Below are positions 17,522 through 26,660 of a DNA stretch of 64,000 nt, one piece after another. Origin of the DNA: Wenzhouxiangella sediminis (GTDB lineage Bacteria; Pseudomonadota; Gammaproteobacteria; Xanthomonadales; Wenzhouxiangellaceae); the NCBI RefSeq assembly GCF_003410055.1, contig NZ_QUZK01000016.1, forward strand, positions 1 through 64,000, written 5' to 3'. The notes below the pieces were generated by a model, which saw nothing but the letters and a program-made list of their open reading frames with translations, made no database searches and was not told the DNA's origin. The stretch's first letter is position 1, and every line of letters begins with the position of its first letter. The translations under genes and the position numbers were made by a program.

Positions 17522-17973
17522 CCATCGACGACCGCGAACTGGATCGCCGCCTCGAGGCGCTCACGCGCGAGGTCGACGCGGACGAGGCCCTGTGGCCGGG
17601 TATCGAGCGGCGCCTGCGGCCGACCCGCCGCTGGCCGGCGATCTCGGCCGCCGTGGCCGCGGTTGTCTTCGGGGTGATGCTCGCCTCGCTTGCACTGTTC
17701 GACCGCGAAACGTCCGACGGCCCGCGATTCGTCCAGGACGACACCGAAGCCATGCGCAGCGCGGCGGCGCAGAGCTTCGCGGTTTCGCGGGCAGAGGCCG
17801 CTGCACCGCTCGAGCGGGCCTGGCAGGACAACCAGGCCGCCATCGAACAGCTCGAGCAAGCGCTCCAGAGCGACCCCGACAACACGCTGCTGCTCGAATT
17901 TCTCAGCGAGGCGCGCCTCAGGCAGGCGCGCCTGATTCAACGAGGGCTATTCCCACCGGAAAGGAGCATATGA
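17518..17973 (+). CDS. Predicted anti-sigma factor, single-pass membrane protein
   Basis: A 151-residue protein with an acidic/basic cytoplasmic N-terminus (about 40 residues), one transmembrane helix (about residues 41-60) and an extracytoplasmic part rich in Gln, Glu and Ala that is likely helical. It has no zinc-binding HxxxCxxC motif. The ATG overlaps the sigma factor stop by four bases, which is the usual arrangement for a cognate anti-sigma factor; the assignment rests on this context and topology rather than on sequence similarity. Confidence 0.75.
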   Translation: MTIDDRELDRRLEALTREVDADEALWPGIERRLRPTRRWPAISAAVAAVVFGVMLASLALFDRETSDGPRFVQDDTEAMRSAAAQSFAVSRAEAAAPLERAWQDNQAAIEQLEQALQSDPDNTLLLEFLSEARLRQARLIQRGLFPPERSI

Positions 17974-17975
17974 CC

Positions 17976-18875
17976 ATGAAAACCATCGCAACCACATTTC
18001 TTGCCGCCGGCTTGCTGGCGGCCGCCGGCCCGACATGGGCCGAGGACGTCCGGGAAGTCCGCGACGCCGCACCCGATGCGCGCATCGAGTTCTCGGCCGT
18101 GACCGGCGACTTCACCGTCATCGGCCACGAAGCCGCAGAATTCGTCCTCGAGGGCCGACTCGGCGACGATGTCGAAGAGCTGGTGATCGAGGGCGACTCG
18201 GATAACTGGCGCATCGAACTCGAACCGGTCGAAGGCAATTTCGAATGGGGATCGAACCATCGCTCCTCGGAATTGACCCTGTATGTGCCGCGCGGCAGCG
18301 ACCTCGAACTCCAGACCGTCAGCGGTGACATGACCGTCCGCGACCTGTCCGGTCCCGCGCTCGAGGTGGAATCGGTCAGCGGCGACCTCGAACTGAGCGC
18401 GATCGACTCGGCTGAAATCGACATCCAGACCGTCAGCGGCGACGTCACGACCGAGGCGGTCACCGGCGAGGAAAGTGACTACGAGTCGGTCAGCGGCGAC
18501 CTCAGCATCCGGGGGGCGCGCGGCCGCATCGATGTCGAGGCCGTCAGCGGCCACGTCGATCTCGAGGCCACCGAGGTCAGCGACTTCGAGAGCGAAACGG
18601 TCTCAGGCGACCTGAAGGCCCGCCTGTCGCCGAGGCCGGGGGCGACGCTGAGCCTGTCGAGCCACAGCGGCTCGCTCGAGCTGCTCCTGGCCGTGAGCGA
18701 CACGCCCCGCATCCGCGCCGAAACCTACTCTGGCCGGATCGAAAGCGATTTCGGCGAAGTCGAGGACGCCGGTTTCGGCCCGGGCGCCTCGCTTCGGGTC
18801 GACGGCGGATCGGGCGCGGTGGAGGTCGAAGCCCAGACCTTCAGCGGCAGCCTCACCATCCGGCGCGCCGACTGA
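17976..18875 (+). CDS. Secreted DUF4097-family beta-repeat protein
   Basis: A 299-residue exported protein. A signal peptide (FLAAGLLAAAGPTWA) precedes a region of about ten short repeats with a V-S-G-D core (TVSGDMTV, SVSGDLEL, TVSGDVTT, SVSGDLSI, TVSGDLKA, TFSGSLTI and others) spaced 19-23 residues apart. This is the DUF4097 pattern, predicted to form a beta-solenoid. The ribosome site AAGGAG at 17961 favours the ATG at 17976; an ATG at 17970 overlaps the anti-sigma stop. It is third in the sigma/anti-sigma operon and may be the sensed or controlled envelope component. Confidence 0.88.
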   Translation: MKTIATTFLAAGLLAAAGPTWAEDVREVRDAAPDARIEFSAVTGDFTVIGHEAAEFVLEGRLGDDVEELVIEGDSDNWRIELEPVEGNFEWGSNHRSSELTLYVPRGSDLELQTVSGDMTVRDLSGPALEVESVSGDLELSAIDSAEIDIQTVSGDVTTEAVTGEESDYESVSGDLSIRGARGRIDVEAVSGHVDLEATEVSDFESETVSGDLKARLSPRPGATLSLSSHSGSLELLLAVSDTPRIRAETYSGRIESDFGEVEDAGFGPGASLRVDGGSGAVEVEAQTFSGSLTIRRAD

Positions 18876-18916
18876 CCGAGACACCGGCGGACAAGCCGTC
18901 CGCGAAATTGCTTGAC

Positions 18917-18942
18917 GGCCGGCCCCGGCAGCGGGGCCGGCC
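18917..18942. terminator. Strong bidirectional hairpin between convergent genes
   Basis: A perfect 11-base stem, GGCCGGCCCCG paired with CGGGGCCGGCC, around the loop GCAG. It lies between the convergent ends of the DUF4097 gene and the GGDEF gene. No long T run follows on either strand, so it may stop transcription weakly or stabilise both 3' ends. Confidence 0.6.
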
Positions 18943-18946
18943 CTAT

Positions 18947-19969
18947 TCAATCCGAAACGATCCGGTCGCGACCTTCCGCCTTGGCCCGGTAGAGCCGCTG
19001 GTCGGCCGATCGAAGCAAGGTGTCGAGATCGGCACCGTCGCCGCCCACGGTGGCGATGCCCACGCTCACCGTATGCGGGCTGTCTGCCGCCTCCTCGCAC
19101 CACCGCGCGGGCTGCTCGCGCCAGGCCAGGCGGAGCCGTTCGGCCACCTGCCTGGCCACCTCCTTGGTGGTCCCCGGCAGCAAGGCAAGAAACTCCTCGC
19201 CGCCGAATCGGCACAGGAAATCCTCGTCGCGAAGTTCCGAGCGGAGTCGGTGCGCGAATGCCACCAGCGCCCGGTCGCCCGCCGCGTGCCCATGAGCGTC
19301 GTTGATGTCCTTGAAGTGGTCAAGATCCATCAACAGGATCGACAGCGCCCGGCCGTCGTGACTGGCCGCGGCCCGCAAGCGTTCGAAGGTCTCTTCGAGG
19401 AGATTGCGGTTGGGCAACCCCGTCAGCGTGTCCGTGGCGGCCATCTCGCGCAGGCGACGCTCGCTGCGCTCACGGCCGCGTTCATAGACGTGCGCCAGGG
19501 CCAATCCGAGCATCCCCGCCAGCGAGAAGTTGGCCGCCCCCGTGAATGACGAGCTTTCGGCCGGCATGCCGAAGCGATACCAGGCCAGCAAGGCCGCGCC
19601 CGCGAAGCTTGCCAGGGAGACGGCCAGTCCCAGCCGGCTTCCGAGAAGAAAATGCAGGACCAGCGGGAGCAGAATCGGCCAGACGAAGACCGAGGGCGAG
19701 GCCCCCGGCATGGCGAGGATCGACAGCATGGCCCCGGTCCAGGGAATCACGTAGGCCACGGCCCAGGCCCGGAACCGCGGGGTGCGACCGATGATGGGCA
19801 ACAGGATCAGCGAGTAGGCGACGAACGCGAACTCGACCACCGCCGCCGGCCAGAGACCGCGATAGAGGTTGAGAACCGCGAAGAGCAATCCGCCCAGGGC
19901 GGTGACGACCATCATCGCCCGCAGTACGGTGCGACGTTGGCGGTCACCCCCTGACGTCGTGATGGTCAT
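18947..19969 (-). CDS. Membrane-anchored diguanylate cyclase (GGDEF)
   Basis: A 340-residue protein. Residues about 10-165 hold five or six transmembrane helices of a sensor-type membrane domain; residues about 185-338 form a GGDEF domain with TLTGLPNR, DLDHFKDIND and the active site RFGGEEF. It should make cyclic di-GMP at the inner membrane. No RxxD inhibitory site was seen before the active site. The start at 19969 has AAGGAAG upstream; a 14-codon longer start at 20011 is possible. Monocistronic, convergent with the DUF4097 operon. Confidence 0.9.
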   Translation of the reverse strand: MTITTSGGDRQRRTVLRAMMVVTALGGLLFAVLNLYRGLWPAAVVEFAFVAYSLILLPIIGRTPRFRAWAVAYVIPWTGAMLSILAMPGASPSVFVWPILLPLVLHFLLGSRLGLAVSLASFAGAALLAWYRFGMPAESSSFTGAANFSLAGMLGLALAHVYERGRERSERRLREMAATDTLTGLPNRNLLEETFERLRAAASHDGRALSILLMDLDHFKDINDAHGHAAGDRALVAFAHRLRSELRDEDFLCRFGGEEFLALLPGTTKEVARQVAERLRLAWREQPARWCEEAADSPHTVSVGIATVGGDGADLDTLLRSADQRLYRAKAEGRDRIVSD

Positions 19970-20055
19970 TGCCTGGATTTCTTCCTTGGCATGGCGAGCG
20001 TTTGCAAGCATGGGTCGAAGCCTATCAGCCCGCCCGAAAGCGCCGGGATATCCGC

Positions 20056-20529
20056 TTAAGCCGGCCAGCTGGCGTAAGGATATCGGCTCAGGCAGGCATT
20101 GTAGTAGCGATGGTCGCCGCTGACTTCTTCACCTGCCCAGCTCGGCCGCTCGAGGGCTTCGTCGGCGCGGTCGAGTTCGACTTCCGCGAGCACCAGTCCG
20201 GCATTGGCGCCTTCGAAGACATCCACCTCCCAGACGTGACCGGCATGGGGAACACGGTAACGCCGCTTGACGATCGGCGTGCCCTCGCACAGTTCCCCGA
20301 GCATTGTGCGCGCATCGACTTCCGGAATGTCGTATTCGTACTCACTGCGCGAGATCCCAGCGCTCGCACCCTTGATCGTCAGCTTTGCTCCACTTCCGGC
20401 CAGGCGCACCCGAACCGTGCAGTGCTCTTGCGCTGCAAGATAACCCTGAACCATCTCCGTGCCGGCGTCGGCCTGCTCTCGCCAGGCATCGTCGACAACC
20501 AGGAACTTGCGTTCGATTTCCGTAGCCAT
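20056..20529 (-). CDS. CYTH-domain protein
   Basis: A 157-residue protein of the CYTH (triphosphate tunnel metalloenzyme) family. The N-terminal metal/phosphate motif is EIERKF, and the alternating charged strands VRVRLAG, LTIKGA, YEYDIP, KRRYRV, WEVDVF and LAEVELD line the tunnel. Members of this size hydrolyse inorganic triphosphate or are of unknown role. The ATG at 20529 has GAGAGGAA upstream. It is divergent from the lipoprotein gene at 20659. Confidence 0.88.
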   Translation of the reverse strand: MATEIERKFLVVDDAWREQADAGTEMVQGYLAAQEHCTVRVRLAGSGAKLTIKGASAGISRSEYEYDIPEVDARTMLGELCEGTPIVKRRYRVPHAGHVWEVDVFEGANAGLVLAEVELDRADEALERPSWAGEEVSGDHRYYNACLSRYPYASWPA

Positions 20530-20658
20530 GATTCCTCTCCCGACAGACGCCCGAGCCATTCGAAACTACCATCTCGTGCAAGCCGTCACCAGGCGGCGCC
20601 TTGCTCCCGCCTTGACGGTGCAAGGCTAGACTTCGGTTCGGTAAACCGGAGCAAGCCA

Positions 20659-21546
20659 ATGCACTCTTCTCGCGAGTTGATCATCGCCGTGCTGCTGACC
20701 AGCTGCCTGCTCACGGTCGGTTGCGCCGGCTTTCCCGAACCGCGAGAAGGTCTGTCGTTCGAGGACGGCCTCAGTGCCGAGCAGTGGTTCGAGCGAATGC
20801 TGCAGGCCCATGGCGGTGACATCTCGAGCGACCCCAGGGACTTCAACCTGGCCATGACCGGTGAATGGTCGGGGCTGATCCAGCGAATCCAGCCGCTGGT
20901 CACCGACAGCGGCTACCGGATATCGGCCGAGGAACGATATCGACCTTCCGACAACCTGTACGTGACCCGTCACCGCGGACCCCAGGGCATCAAGACGGTG
21001 TGGCGTCGCGGACAGGAAATCCGGGTCTGGTACGACGGCGAACCGGAAACCGACGCGCGAGTGCTGGCGGCCACCGCCATGACCACCGACGCCTTCGAAC
21101 TGTTCCACTTCGGACCGTCCTTCCTGGCACGTCGCGCTGTCGACATGACCCGGCTGGCCGAAGGCCGGGAAGACGGGCGGAGCTATCCGCGAATCCTGGT
21201 CGAGATTCGACCGGGCTTCGGCGAAGCCGAGTCGGACCGCGTCGTCGCCTGGATCGATCCGGGAACTCACCGACTCTTCCGAGTGCACATCACGCTCAAC
21301 GGCTTCCGGACGACGCAGGGCGCCCACGTCGACACCACCTTTTCGGACTACGTCCAGATGGGCGGATACTGGTTCCCGAGCCGGTTCGAGGAGCGCGTGC
21401 GCGGCCCGATCCGCATCCACGCCCATGATTGGCAGATCACGGGGAGAGACACCGACCGGAACTGGCGAGTCGAGGATGTGGCCGGCCCCGAGTTTACGGG
21501 CCCTGCCGCGCCGACCGCTTCGTCAACGGCAGACACGGACAACTGA
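20659..21546 (+). CDS. Putative outer-membrane lipoprotein with LolA-like beta fold
   Basis: A 295-residue protein. A lipoprotein signal peptide ends at the lipobox VGC (about residue 22), followed by AGFPEP. The mature part is rich in alternating beta strands and Arg/Trp, as in the LolA/LppX-like fold (for example IKTVWRRGQEIRVWYDG and DYVQMGGYWFP). I do not recognise the exact family. The last 15 residues are low-complexity Ala/Ser/Thr. It is divergent from the CYTH gene and convergent with the carboxypeptidase gene. Role unknown; lipid binding in the envelope is a guess from the fold. Confidence 0.65.
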   Translation: MHSSRELIIAVLLTSCLLTVGCAGFPEPREGLSFEDGLSAEQWFERMLQAHGGDISSDPRDFNLAMTGEWSGLIQRIQPLVTDSGYRISAEERYRPSDNLYVTRHRGPQGIKTVWRRGQEIRVWYDGEPETDARVLAATAMTTDAFELFHFGPSFLARRAVDMTRLAEGREDGRSYPRILVEIRPGFGEAESDRVVAWIDPGTHRLFRVHITLNGFRTTQGAHVDTTFSDYVQMGGYWFPSRFEERVRGPIRIHAHDWQITGRDTDRNWRVEDVAGPEFTGPAAPTASSTADTDN

Positions 21547-21587
21547 CCGGGGCAAGACCGCTTCATTGCCAGACAGAGTAACCCGGC

Positions 21588-22865
21588 TCATTCCGGCCCA
21601 GCCGGCTGCAGGCTTTGGGGGATCAGGCAGGGCAAACAGGCGGAATCGCAGGGACCACGCGCCTGGCGCTGCACCGACAGCAGCGTTGCCATCAGTTCGC
21701 GAGCGGCCGTCCGGGCCACTCGTTCGACCACCGCACGGTCAGTCGCATCACCAACCTCATAGGTGATTGCCGGCGCGCCGAGAACCCGGGTTGCCCACGC
21801 CTTGGCGGTTGTCCCTTCCGCGAGGTGTCGGGGCGCCCGGGCAACATCATATTCGGGCAGCGCTTCATCGACGCCGTCCAGCCAGCAACTCGTGAACGAC
21901 GGCAAGGAGAGTTTCGGAGGCTCGAGCTGGGTATAGAACACGTCGCGATGGGTCGAATGGAAATCGAGCAGAAGCCAAACGCCCCCTCCAGGATGCGGCG
22001 ACCCCAGTTTCTCGAGGGTTGAACCAACGGTCCGGGTTGCCGGTTGGGAGAATGGCCCCCAATCGCGATTCAGGTCCACATGATTGGCGTTCAGGCGCCA
22101 GTGGCCGCGCGCGACACCGTCCGGATTGAGATTGGGAATGGCCAGCACCCGAAACGCCGATCGGAAACGCCTTGCCAGTTCGGTGTCTTCGAGCAGCTGG
22201 CGCATGAACGTCTGCAGCGCCAGGGCGCCCGGCACCTCTGGCGGATGCTGCCGCCCCAGCAACACGATCCAGGGCCCGCTTTCGGCGGCCTCGCCGATCC
22301 TGACTCCTTCAATGGGGCGGCCTTCGGCGCTTCGCCCCAGGATTTCGGAGGAAGCGTCTTCATGCCGCGCAAGCGAGCGCACGAAGCCGCGATGGTCGGC
22401 GTTGGTCAGCAGCGGCTGGGCGGAGACCATGAACGATCGCGAAGAAGGCGTCACCTCGAAAACCGAAGTCCTTCCAGCCTCACCCGTTTCCAGTCGACCC
22501 GGAGCCACGCCCTGCCATTGCGCCTCTTCGCTCTCGCCTTCTAGCAGAACTTTCGGACGGTAACGATGCGTACCATCGCCGTATCGCAGGTGCAATTCGA
22601 GCGGCCGAAGCGGCGCTCCTTCGCCGAACTCGAGACGAAACGCGTACCAGGGGCTGTCGTTGATCGGAACCGATTCCGGCTCGATCAGAAGTTCAAAGGC
22701 CGAATCGCCCAGGCGCCGGCATTCGCTCAAGCGCGCCCCCTCGAATTCGGAACTGAACGTCACCTCGTCGAACCGGCACGAATCTTCCACCGCTCCCAAC
22801 GCGAGCGGCAAGGAAAGAAACATCAACGTCGCCAGGACTCTCGACATCTCCCGCCTATGGACCAT
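21588..22865 (-). CDS. Secreted M14-family zinc carboxypeptidase
   Basis: A 425-residue exported metallopeptidase. A signal peptide (VLATLMFLSLPLALG) precedes an N-terminal beta domain of about 150 residues like that of M14 cytosolic-type (Nna1-like) carboxypeptidases. Zinc ligands are HPPE (His and Glu) and DFHSTH; the substrate arginine/asparagine site is NLNPDGVARGH and NRDWG; the catalytic Glu lies in ITYEVGD. Start at 22865, with an alternative ATG at 22847 that also leaves a full signal peptide. It may trim peptides or peptidoglycan in the periplasm; the substrate is not known. The C-terminus has several Cys (CDSACLPCL). Confidence 0.85.
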   Translation of the reverse strand: MVHRREMSRVLATLMFLSLPLALGAVEDSCRFDEVTFSSEFEGARLSECRRLGDSAFELLIEPESVPINDSPWYAFRLEFGEGAPLRPLELHLRYGDGTHRYRPKVLLEGESEEAQWQGVAPGRLETGEAGRTSVFEVTPSSRSFMVSAQPLLTNADHRGFVRSLARHEDASSEILGRSAEGRPIEGVRIGEAAESGPWIVLLGRQHPPEVPGALALQTFMRQLLEDTELARRFRSAFRVLAIPNLNPDGVARGHWRLNANHVDLNRDWGPFSQPATRTVGSTLEKLGSPHPGGGVWLLLDFHSTHRDVFYTQLEPPKLSLPSFTSCWLDGVDEALPEYDVARAPRHLAEGTTAKAWATRVLGAPAITYEVGDATDRAVVERVARTAARELMATLLSVQRQARGPCDSACLPCLIPQSLQPAGPE

Positions 22866-23008
22866 GCCGGACGATTGCCTGTTCCGGGATTCTACGCTCC
22901 GGCGAAGAAACGGTCAGTAAGGCGACCCGGCGGGCACGACGCCTCAACCATTGACCGGACCGACCTGCGAGGCGATGATCTTGCGCATTCGAACGCGGAA
23001 AACCCGCC

Positions 23009-23932
23009 ATGTACAGCCCGCGCCACCTGTTTCGCGTCGCGCGTCGCGGCCTGACCGACATGCTGCCGGCGCTCCAGCAGGCATTCAACGACAGCCGCGA
23101 GGACGATCGCCTCGATCGCGTATTCGGCCCGTGGCCGCGCCTGACCGTACTCATCGTCACCGTCGTCGGCCTGCTGCTTGGGTATGCCATCCAGGGCGCG
23201 CTGGCCGATTTCACCGTCTTCGAGTACATCAACGTCGCCGCGGTGTTGTTCGGCGCCGGCTACGCGCTGGTTTATCGACATTACCTGTTCCACGATCCGG
23301 CGGCCGGCGAAGACGATTTTCCCTGGCTGGCCGCCGCACTGATCCCGCCGGCGGCCGCTTTGGTCCTGGTGACTTTCGCGGGTCGATGGATGGACGGCCT
23401 CGAAACACTGCCCGGAGCGCCGGGGTGGACGGCGATCGGCGGATTTCTTGATGCGCTCGCCGACTCCCTCGCCGTAGCGGCCGGACTGACCATTGCCGTC
23501 GCCGCCCTGTGCTACAGCAAAGCCTGGCGCGAAGCCTTCAAGGCGCTCGTGCGGCGATTGATCGCTTTCAAGATCATGGTCTGGCTGATGGTGCTGTTCT
23601 TCGTCGAAATCGGCATCGTCGGCCCGATCCTCGGCGCACTGGTCGAGGGCCTGCTGGGCATCGAGCTCCCCGACTGGCTGGGCGACTTCGCCGACCAGCT
23701 GACCTATGCCTTACTGATGACGACAATCTACCTGGCCATCATCGGCGGCACCTGGACGGCCTGCCGGAGGAGCTTCGCCAGGCTGCTGCGCGAGGGTGAA
23801 GTCGATGTTCTCGAAACCCTGCGCACGATGGCCGAATCGCCCGAGAAGCGGCGCCGCGCCGCAAGGAAAGCCCGTAAGCAGGCAGCAAAAGAGATGCCGG
23901 ACAGGCCCGGCGACGGGCCTCCTGCACCCTGA
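23009..23932 (+). CDS. Integral membrane protein of unknown function
   Basis: A 307-residue protein that I do not recognise. It has a basic/amphipathic N-terminus of about 45 residues, then about six hydrophobic helices, and a very basic C-terminus (EKRRRAARKARKQAAKE) probably in the cytoplasm. The helices contain few charged residues, so a channel or transporter assignment would be a guess. It precedes the DUF1415 gene by 66 bases. High local GC and codon use look native. Confidence 0.75.
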   Translation: MYSPRHLFRVARRGLTDMLPALQQAFNDSREDDRLDRVFGPWPRLTVLIVTVVGLLLGYAIQGALADFTVFEYINVAAVLFGAGYALVYRHYLFHDPAAGEDDFPWLAAALIPPAAALVLVTFAGRWMDGLETLPGAPGWTAIGGFLDALADSLAVAAGLTIAVAALCYSKAWREAFKALVRRLIAFKIMVWLMVLFFVEIGIVGPILGALVEGLLGIELPDWLGDFADQLTYALLMTTIYLAIIGGTWTACRRSFARLLREGEVDVLETLRTMAESPEKRRRAARKARKQAAKEMPDRPGDGPPAP

Positions 23933-23998
23933 CCAGCGAAGACCCGTTCCCACAAACGGGAGGCTTCGGGAGCAACGGATTCCGGCTAGAATGCCGGC

Positions 23999-24550
23999 AT
24001 GCATCAGCCCGCCGACAAGCAATCGGTCATCCAGGCCACGACGAGGTGGATCGAGAATGTCGTGATCGGGCTGAACCTGTGTCCGTTCGCTGCACGACCC
24101 TGGCGCCAGGGCCGGGTACATTTCCGTGTCAGTGAAGCGAGCACTCAGCAGCAACTAGCAGAAGATCTGGCCGAGGAACTGCTGGCGCTAAAGGCCTTGG
24201 ATCCGGCCGAGCGTGAAACCACGCTGCTGATTCATCCGCACCTGCTCGGCGACTTCCTCGACTACAACGACTTTCTCGAAATCGCCGACCGGCTTGTCGA
24301 AAGCCTGCAACTGGACGGCGTCTTGCAGGTCGCCAGCTTTCACCCGGATTACCGGTTCGCCGACAGCCAGGCGGACGACCCGGCCAATGCAACCAACCGA
24401 TCCCCTTACCCCATGCTCCACCTGCTGCGGGAAGCCAGCATCGAAGCAGCCACGGCCAGCATGGCCGATCCGGACGCAATCTACGAGCGCAACATCAGGA
24501 CCATGCGCGAGCTCGGCTGGAATGCCTGGAAAGCGCTGATGGCCCCTTGA
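23999..24550 (+). CDS. DUF1415 family protein
   Basis: A 183-residue cytoplasmic protein matching DUF1415, widespread in gammaproteobacteria. Conserved parts visible are WIENVVIGLNLCPFA, LIHPHLLGDFLDYNDFL, LQVASFHPDYRFAD and NRSPYPMLHLLREAS. The cysteine in LCPF and the HPxY motif are hallmarks. The biochemical role is not established. A TAGAAT hexamer ends seven bases before the ATG, so the transcript could be leaderless. It converges with the DEAD-box helicase gene. Confidence 0.9.
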   Translation: MHQPADKQSVIQATTRWIENVVIGLNLCPFAARPWRQGRVHFRVSEASTQQQLAEDLAEELLALKALDPAERETTLLIHPHLLGDFLDYNDFLEIADRLVESLQLDGVLQVASFHPDYRFADSQADDPANATNRSPYPMLHLLREASIEAATASMADPDAIYERNIRTMRELGWNAWKALMAP

Positions 24551-24566
24551 TGGGGCATGCGGTCAA

Positions 24567-26435
24567 TCAGGTCTTCTTGCGCGACTTGAAGCTGGCCTTG
24601 CGCTCGGCCCGCGTTCGGGGCGGTCGCTTCGACCCCGGCCGGGTAGGACGGCCCTTGCTCTTGCCCGCGCCCTTGCCGGTTTCACGGCGCGGCGGCTTCT
24701 CTCCAGCAGGCCTGCCCTGCGCCTTTCGCCGCGGGCTTGAATCGCCCTGATCGGGGGCGCCGCTGTCGAGCCTGAGCAGCAAGGGCTGGCCGGCCACGCG
24801 CACCCCACGAAGGTGTTCGATGGTCTCGGCGGCCAGGTTCGCGGGAAGGCCGACGATGCTGAAGTCCTGGCGGATATTGATGCGACCGATCTGGCCGGCG
24901 TCCAGGTCCGCCTCGTTGGCAATGGCGCCGACGATGTTGCCGGGCTTGACGCCGTGCCGGGCACCCACCTCGATGCGATAGCTCACCAGGTTCTGATCAC
25001 GCTCGGAAACCGCCCCCGCACCGCGCTTGTCCGACGAGGGCCGCCGCCGGTCACCGCGGCTGTCGGCTCGTCCCTCGAACCCGGGCTCGGCAGACTCTGC
25101 TGGCGCGCGCTCCTCGCTCAGTTTCGGGGCGCTGCCGCGCGCCATCAGCGCCAGCGCCGCGGCAAGATCGTCCATGGACACGTCCAGGGTTTCCATGGAC
25201 TGCTGAACGGTCTGTCGCCCCGAATCCAGGTCATCGCTTTCGAGTGCGGCCTTGATCCTCGCCTGAAAGCGAACCAGGCGCTGGGCGTTGACATCACCGA
25301 TCGTCGGCAGGCTCATGGCTTCGATCGGCTGGCGCGTTGCGCGCTCGATGGCACGCAGCATCCCGCGCTCGCGTGGGGCGACGAACAGGATCGCTTCGCC
25401 CGAACGACCGGCGCGGCCCGTTCGACCGATCCGGTGAACGTAGGCTTCCGTATCGTAGGGAATGTCGTAGTTGACGACGTGGCTGATGCGCTCGACATCC
25501 AGGCCGCGAGCCGCGACATCGGTGGCTGTCAGGATGTCGATCTCGCCCCGCTTCAGGCGCTCGACGATCTGCTCGCGCTGCTTCTGCGGCACGTCGCCGT
25601 TGAGCGCGGCAGCGGAAAATCCGCGTGCTTCGAGGCGCTGGGCCAGCTGTTCGGTCGCAACTCGCGTGCGGGCAAACACGATCATCGCGTCGAATTCCTC
25701 GACTTCCAGGATGCGCGTCAAGGCATCGAGCTTGTGCAGGCCGCTGACCACCCAGTAGCGCTGCCGGATGTTGGCCGCCGTGGTGGTCCTGGAACGGATC
25801 GTGATGTGCTCGGCACCGGTCATGTGGCGCTCGGCAATGCGCCGGATGGCATCCGGCATGGTCGCGGAGAATAGCGCCTTCTGGCATGTCGCCGGAATGC
25901 GCTCCATGACATCGCGCACATCGTCGATAAAGCCCATGCGCAGCATCTCATCGGCCTCGTCGAGCACCAGGGTCTGGAGCTGATCGATCCTGAGCGTGCC
26001 CTTGCCGAGGTGATCGATGATCCGCCCCGGCGTGCCCACGACGACATCCGGGCCCCGCTTGAGCCCGTTCAGCTGCGGCGCATAAGCCTGACCGCCGTAG
26101 ATCGGCAGCACGTGAAATCCGTGCATGCCGCGGGCATAACGATGAAAGGCTTCCGCGACCTGGATCGCAAGCTCGCGGGTGGGAGCCAAAACGAGGGCCG
26201 CCGGGCGCGCCTGTCCCGGTTCGAGCCGGGCCAGGACAGGCAAGGCGAACGCTGCCGTCTTGCCCGTGCCCGTCTGGGCCTGCCCGAGCACGTCGCGCCC
26301 GGCCAGCAAGGCCGGAATCGTCGCGGCCTGGATCGGCGAGGGGGCCTCGTAGCCGAGCTCTTCCAGCGTGGCGAGCAATTCCGGAGGCAGCCCGAGGGCG
26401 TCGAAACCCGGCTCGGAGCCAGTGGTATCAGGCAT
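24567..26435 (-). CDS. deaD: DEAD-box ATP-dependent RNA helicase (DeaD/CsdA type)
   Basis: A 622-residue RNA helicase. Motifs in order: Q motif (FDALGLPPELLATLEELGYEAPSPIQ in part), I AQTGTGKT, Ia PTRELAIQ, II DEAD in LVLDEADEML, III SAT, IV region IVFARTR, V ATDVAARGLD and VI HRIGRTGRAG. A DbpA/CsdA-type RNA-binding domain follows (about residues 475-555, with GARHGVKPGNIVGAIANE), then a Lys/Arg/Pro-rich tail. It remodels RNA in ribosome assembly and mRNA decay and is often cold-induced. The ATG at 26435 gives the family length. About 225 bases separate it from the next gene upstream, enough for a long leader. Confidence 0.94.
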   Translation of the reverse strand: MPDTTGSEPGFDALGLPPELLATLEELGYEAPSPIQAATIPALLAGRDVLGQAQTGTGKTAAFALPVLARLEPGQARPAALVLAPTRELAIQVAEAFHRYARGMHGFHVLPIYGGQAYAPQLNGLKRGPDVVVGTPGRIIDHLGKGTLRIDQLQTLVLDEADEMLRMGFIDDVRDVMERIPATCQKALFSATMPDAIRRIAERHMTGAEHITIRSRTTTAANIRQRYWVVSGLHKLDALTRILEVEEFDAMIVFARTRVATEQLAQRLEARGFSAAALNGDVPQKQREQIVERLKRGEIDILTATDVAARGLDVERISHVVNYDIPYDTEAYVHRIGRTGRAGRSGEAILFVAPRERGMLRAIERATRQPIEAMSLPTIGDVNAQRLVRFQARIKAALESDDLDSGRQTVQQSMETLDVSMDDLAAALALMARGSAPKLSEERAPAESAEPGFEGRADSRGDRRRPSSDKRGAGAVSERDQNLVSYRIEVGARHGVKPGNIVGAIANEADLDAGQIGRINIRQDFSIVGLPANLAAETIEHLRGVRVAGQPLLLRLDSGAPDQGDSSPRRKAQGRPAGEKPPRRETGKGAGKSKGRPTRPGSKRPPRTRAERKASFKSRKKT

Positions 26436-26660
26436 GACTAACTCAACTCTCGAAGCAAATGAAAAACAAGTGGAACTGCTGTTCCATGGGTGTGGGAGGA
26501 GTCCCGGTGACCACCGGATCATGGCCCGCGGGGAGCTCGGCCCGAACCGCTGTGGTGAAGTCTAAGCCAGATGGACGTGATCAGCGAATAATTCTTTGTG
26601 CCGACCGGGGCCATCCAGAGTGGCGGCCGCAGTGAGCCGGTAAGCCTGCAGACCGACCAG

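Noticed and set aside
18300-18620. Short regular repeats that could suggest a CRISPR-like or tandem array
   Set aside because: The repeats are imperfect, about 60-70 bases apart and in frame; they encode the V-S-G-D units of the DUF4097 protein.
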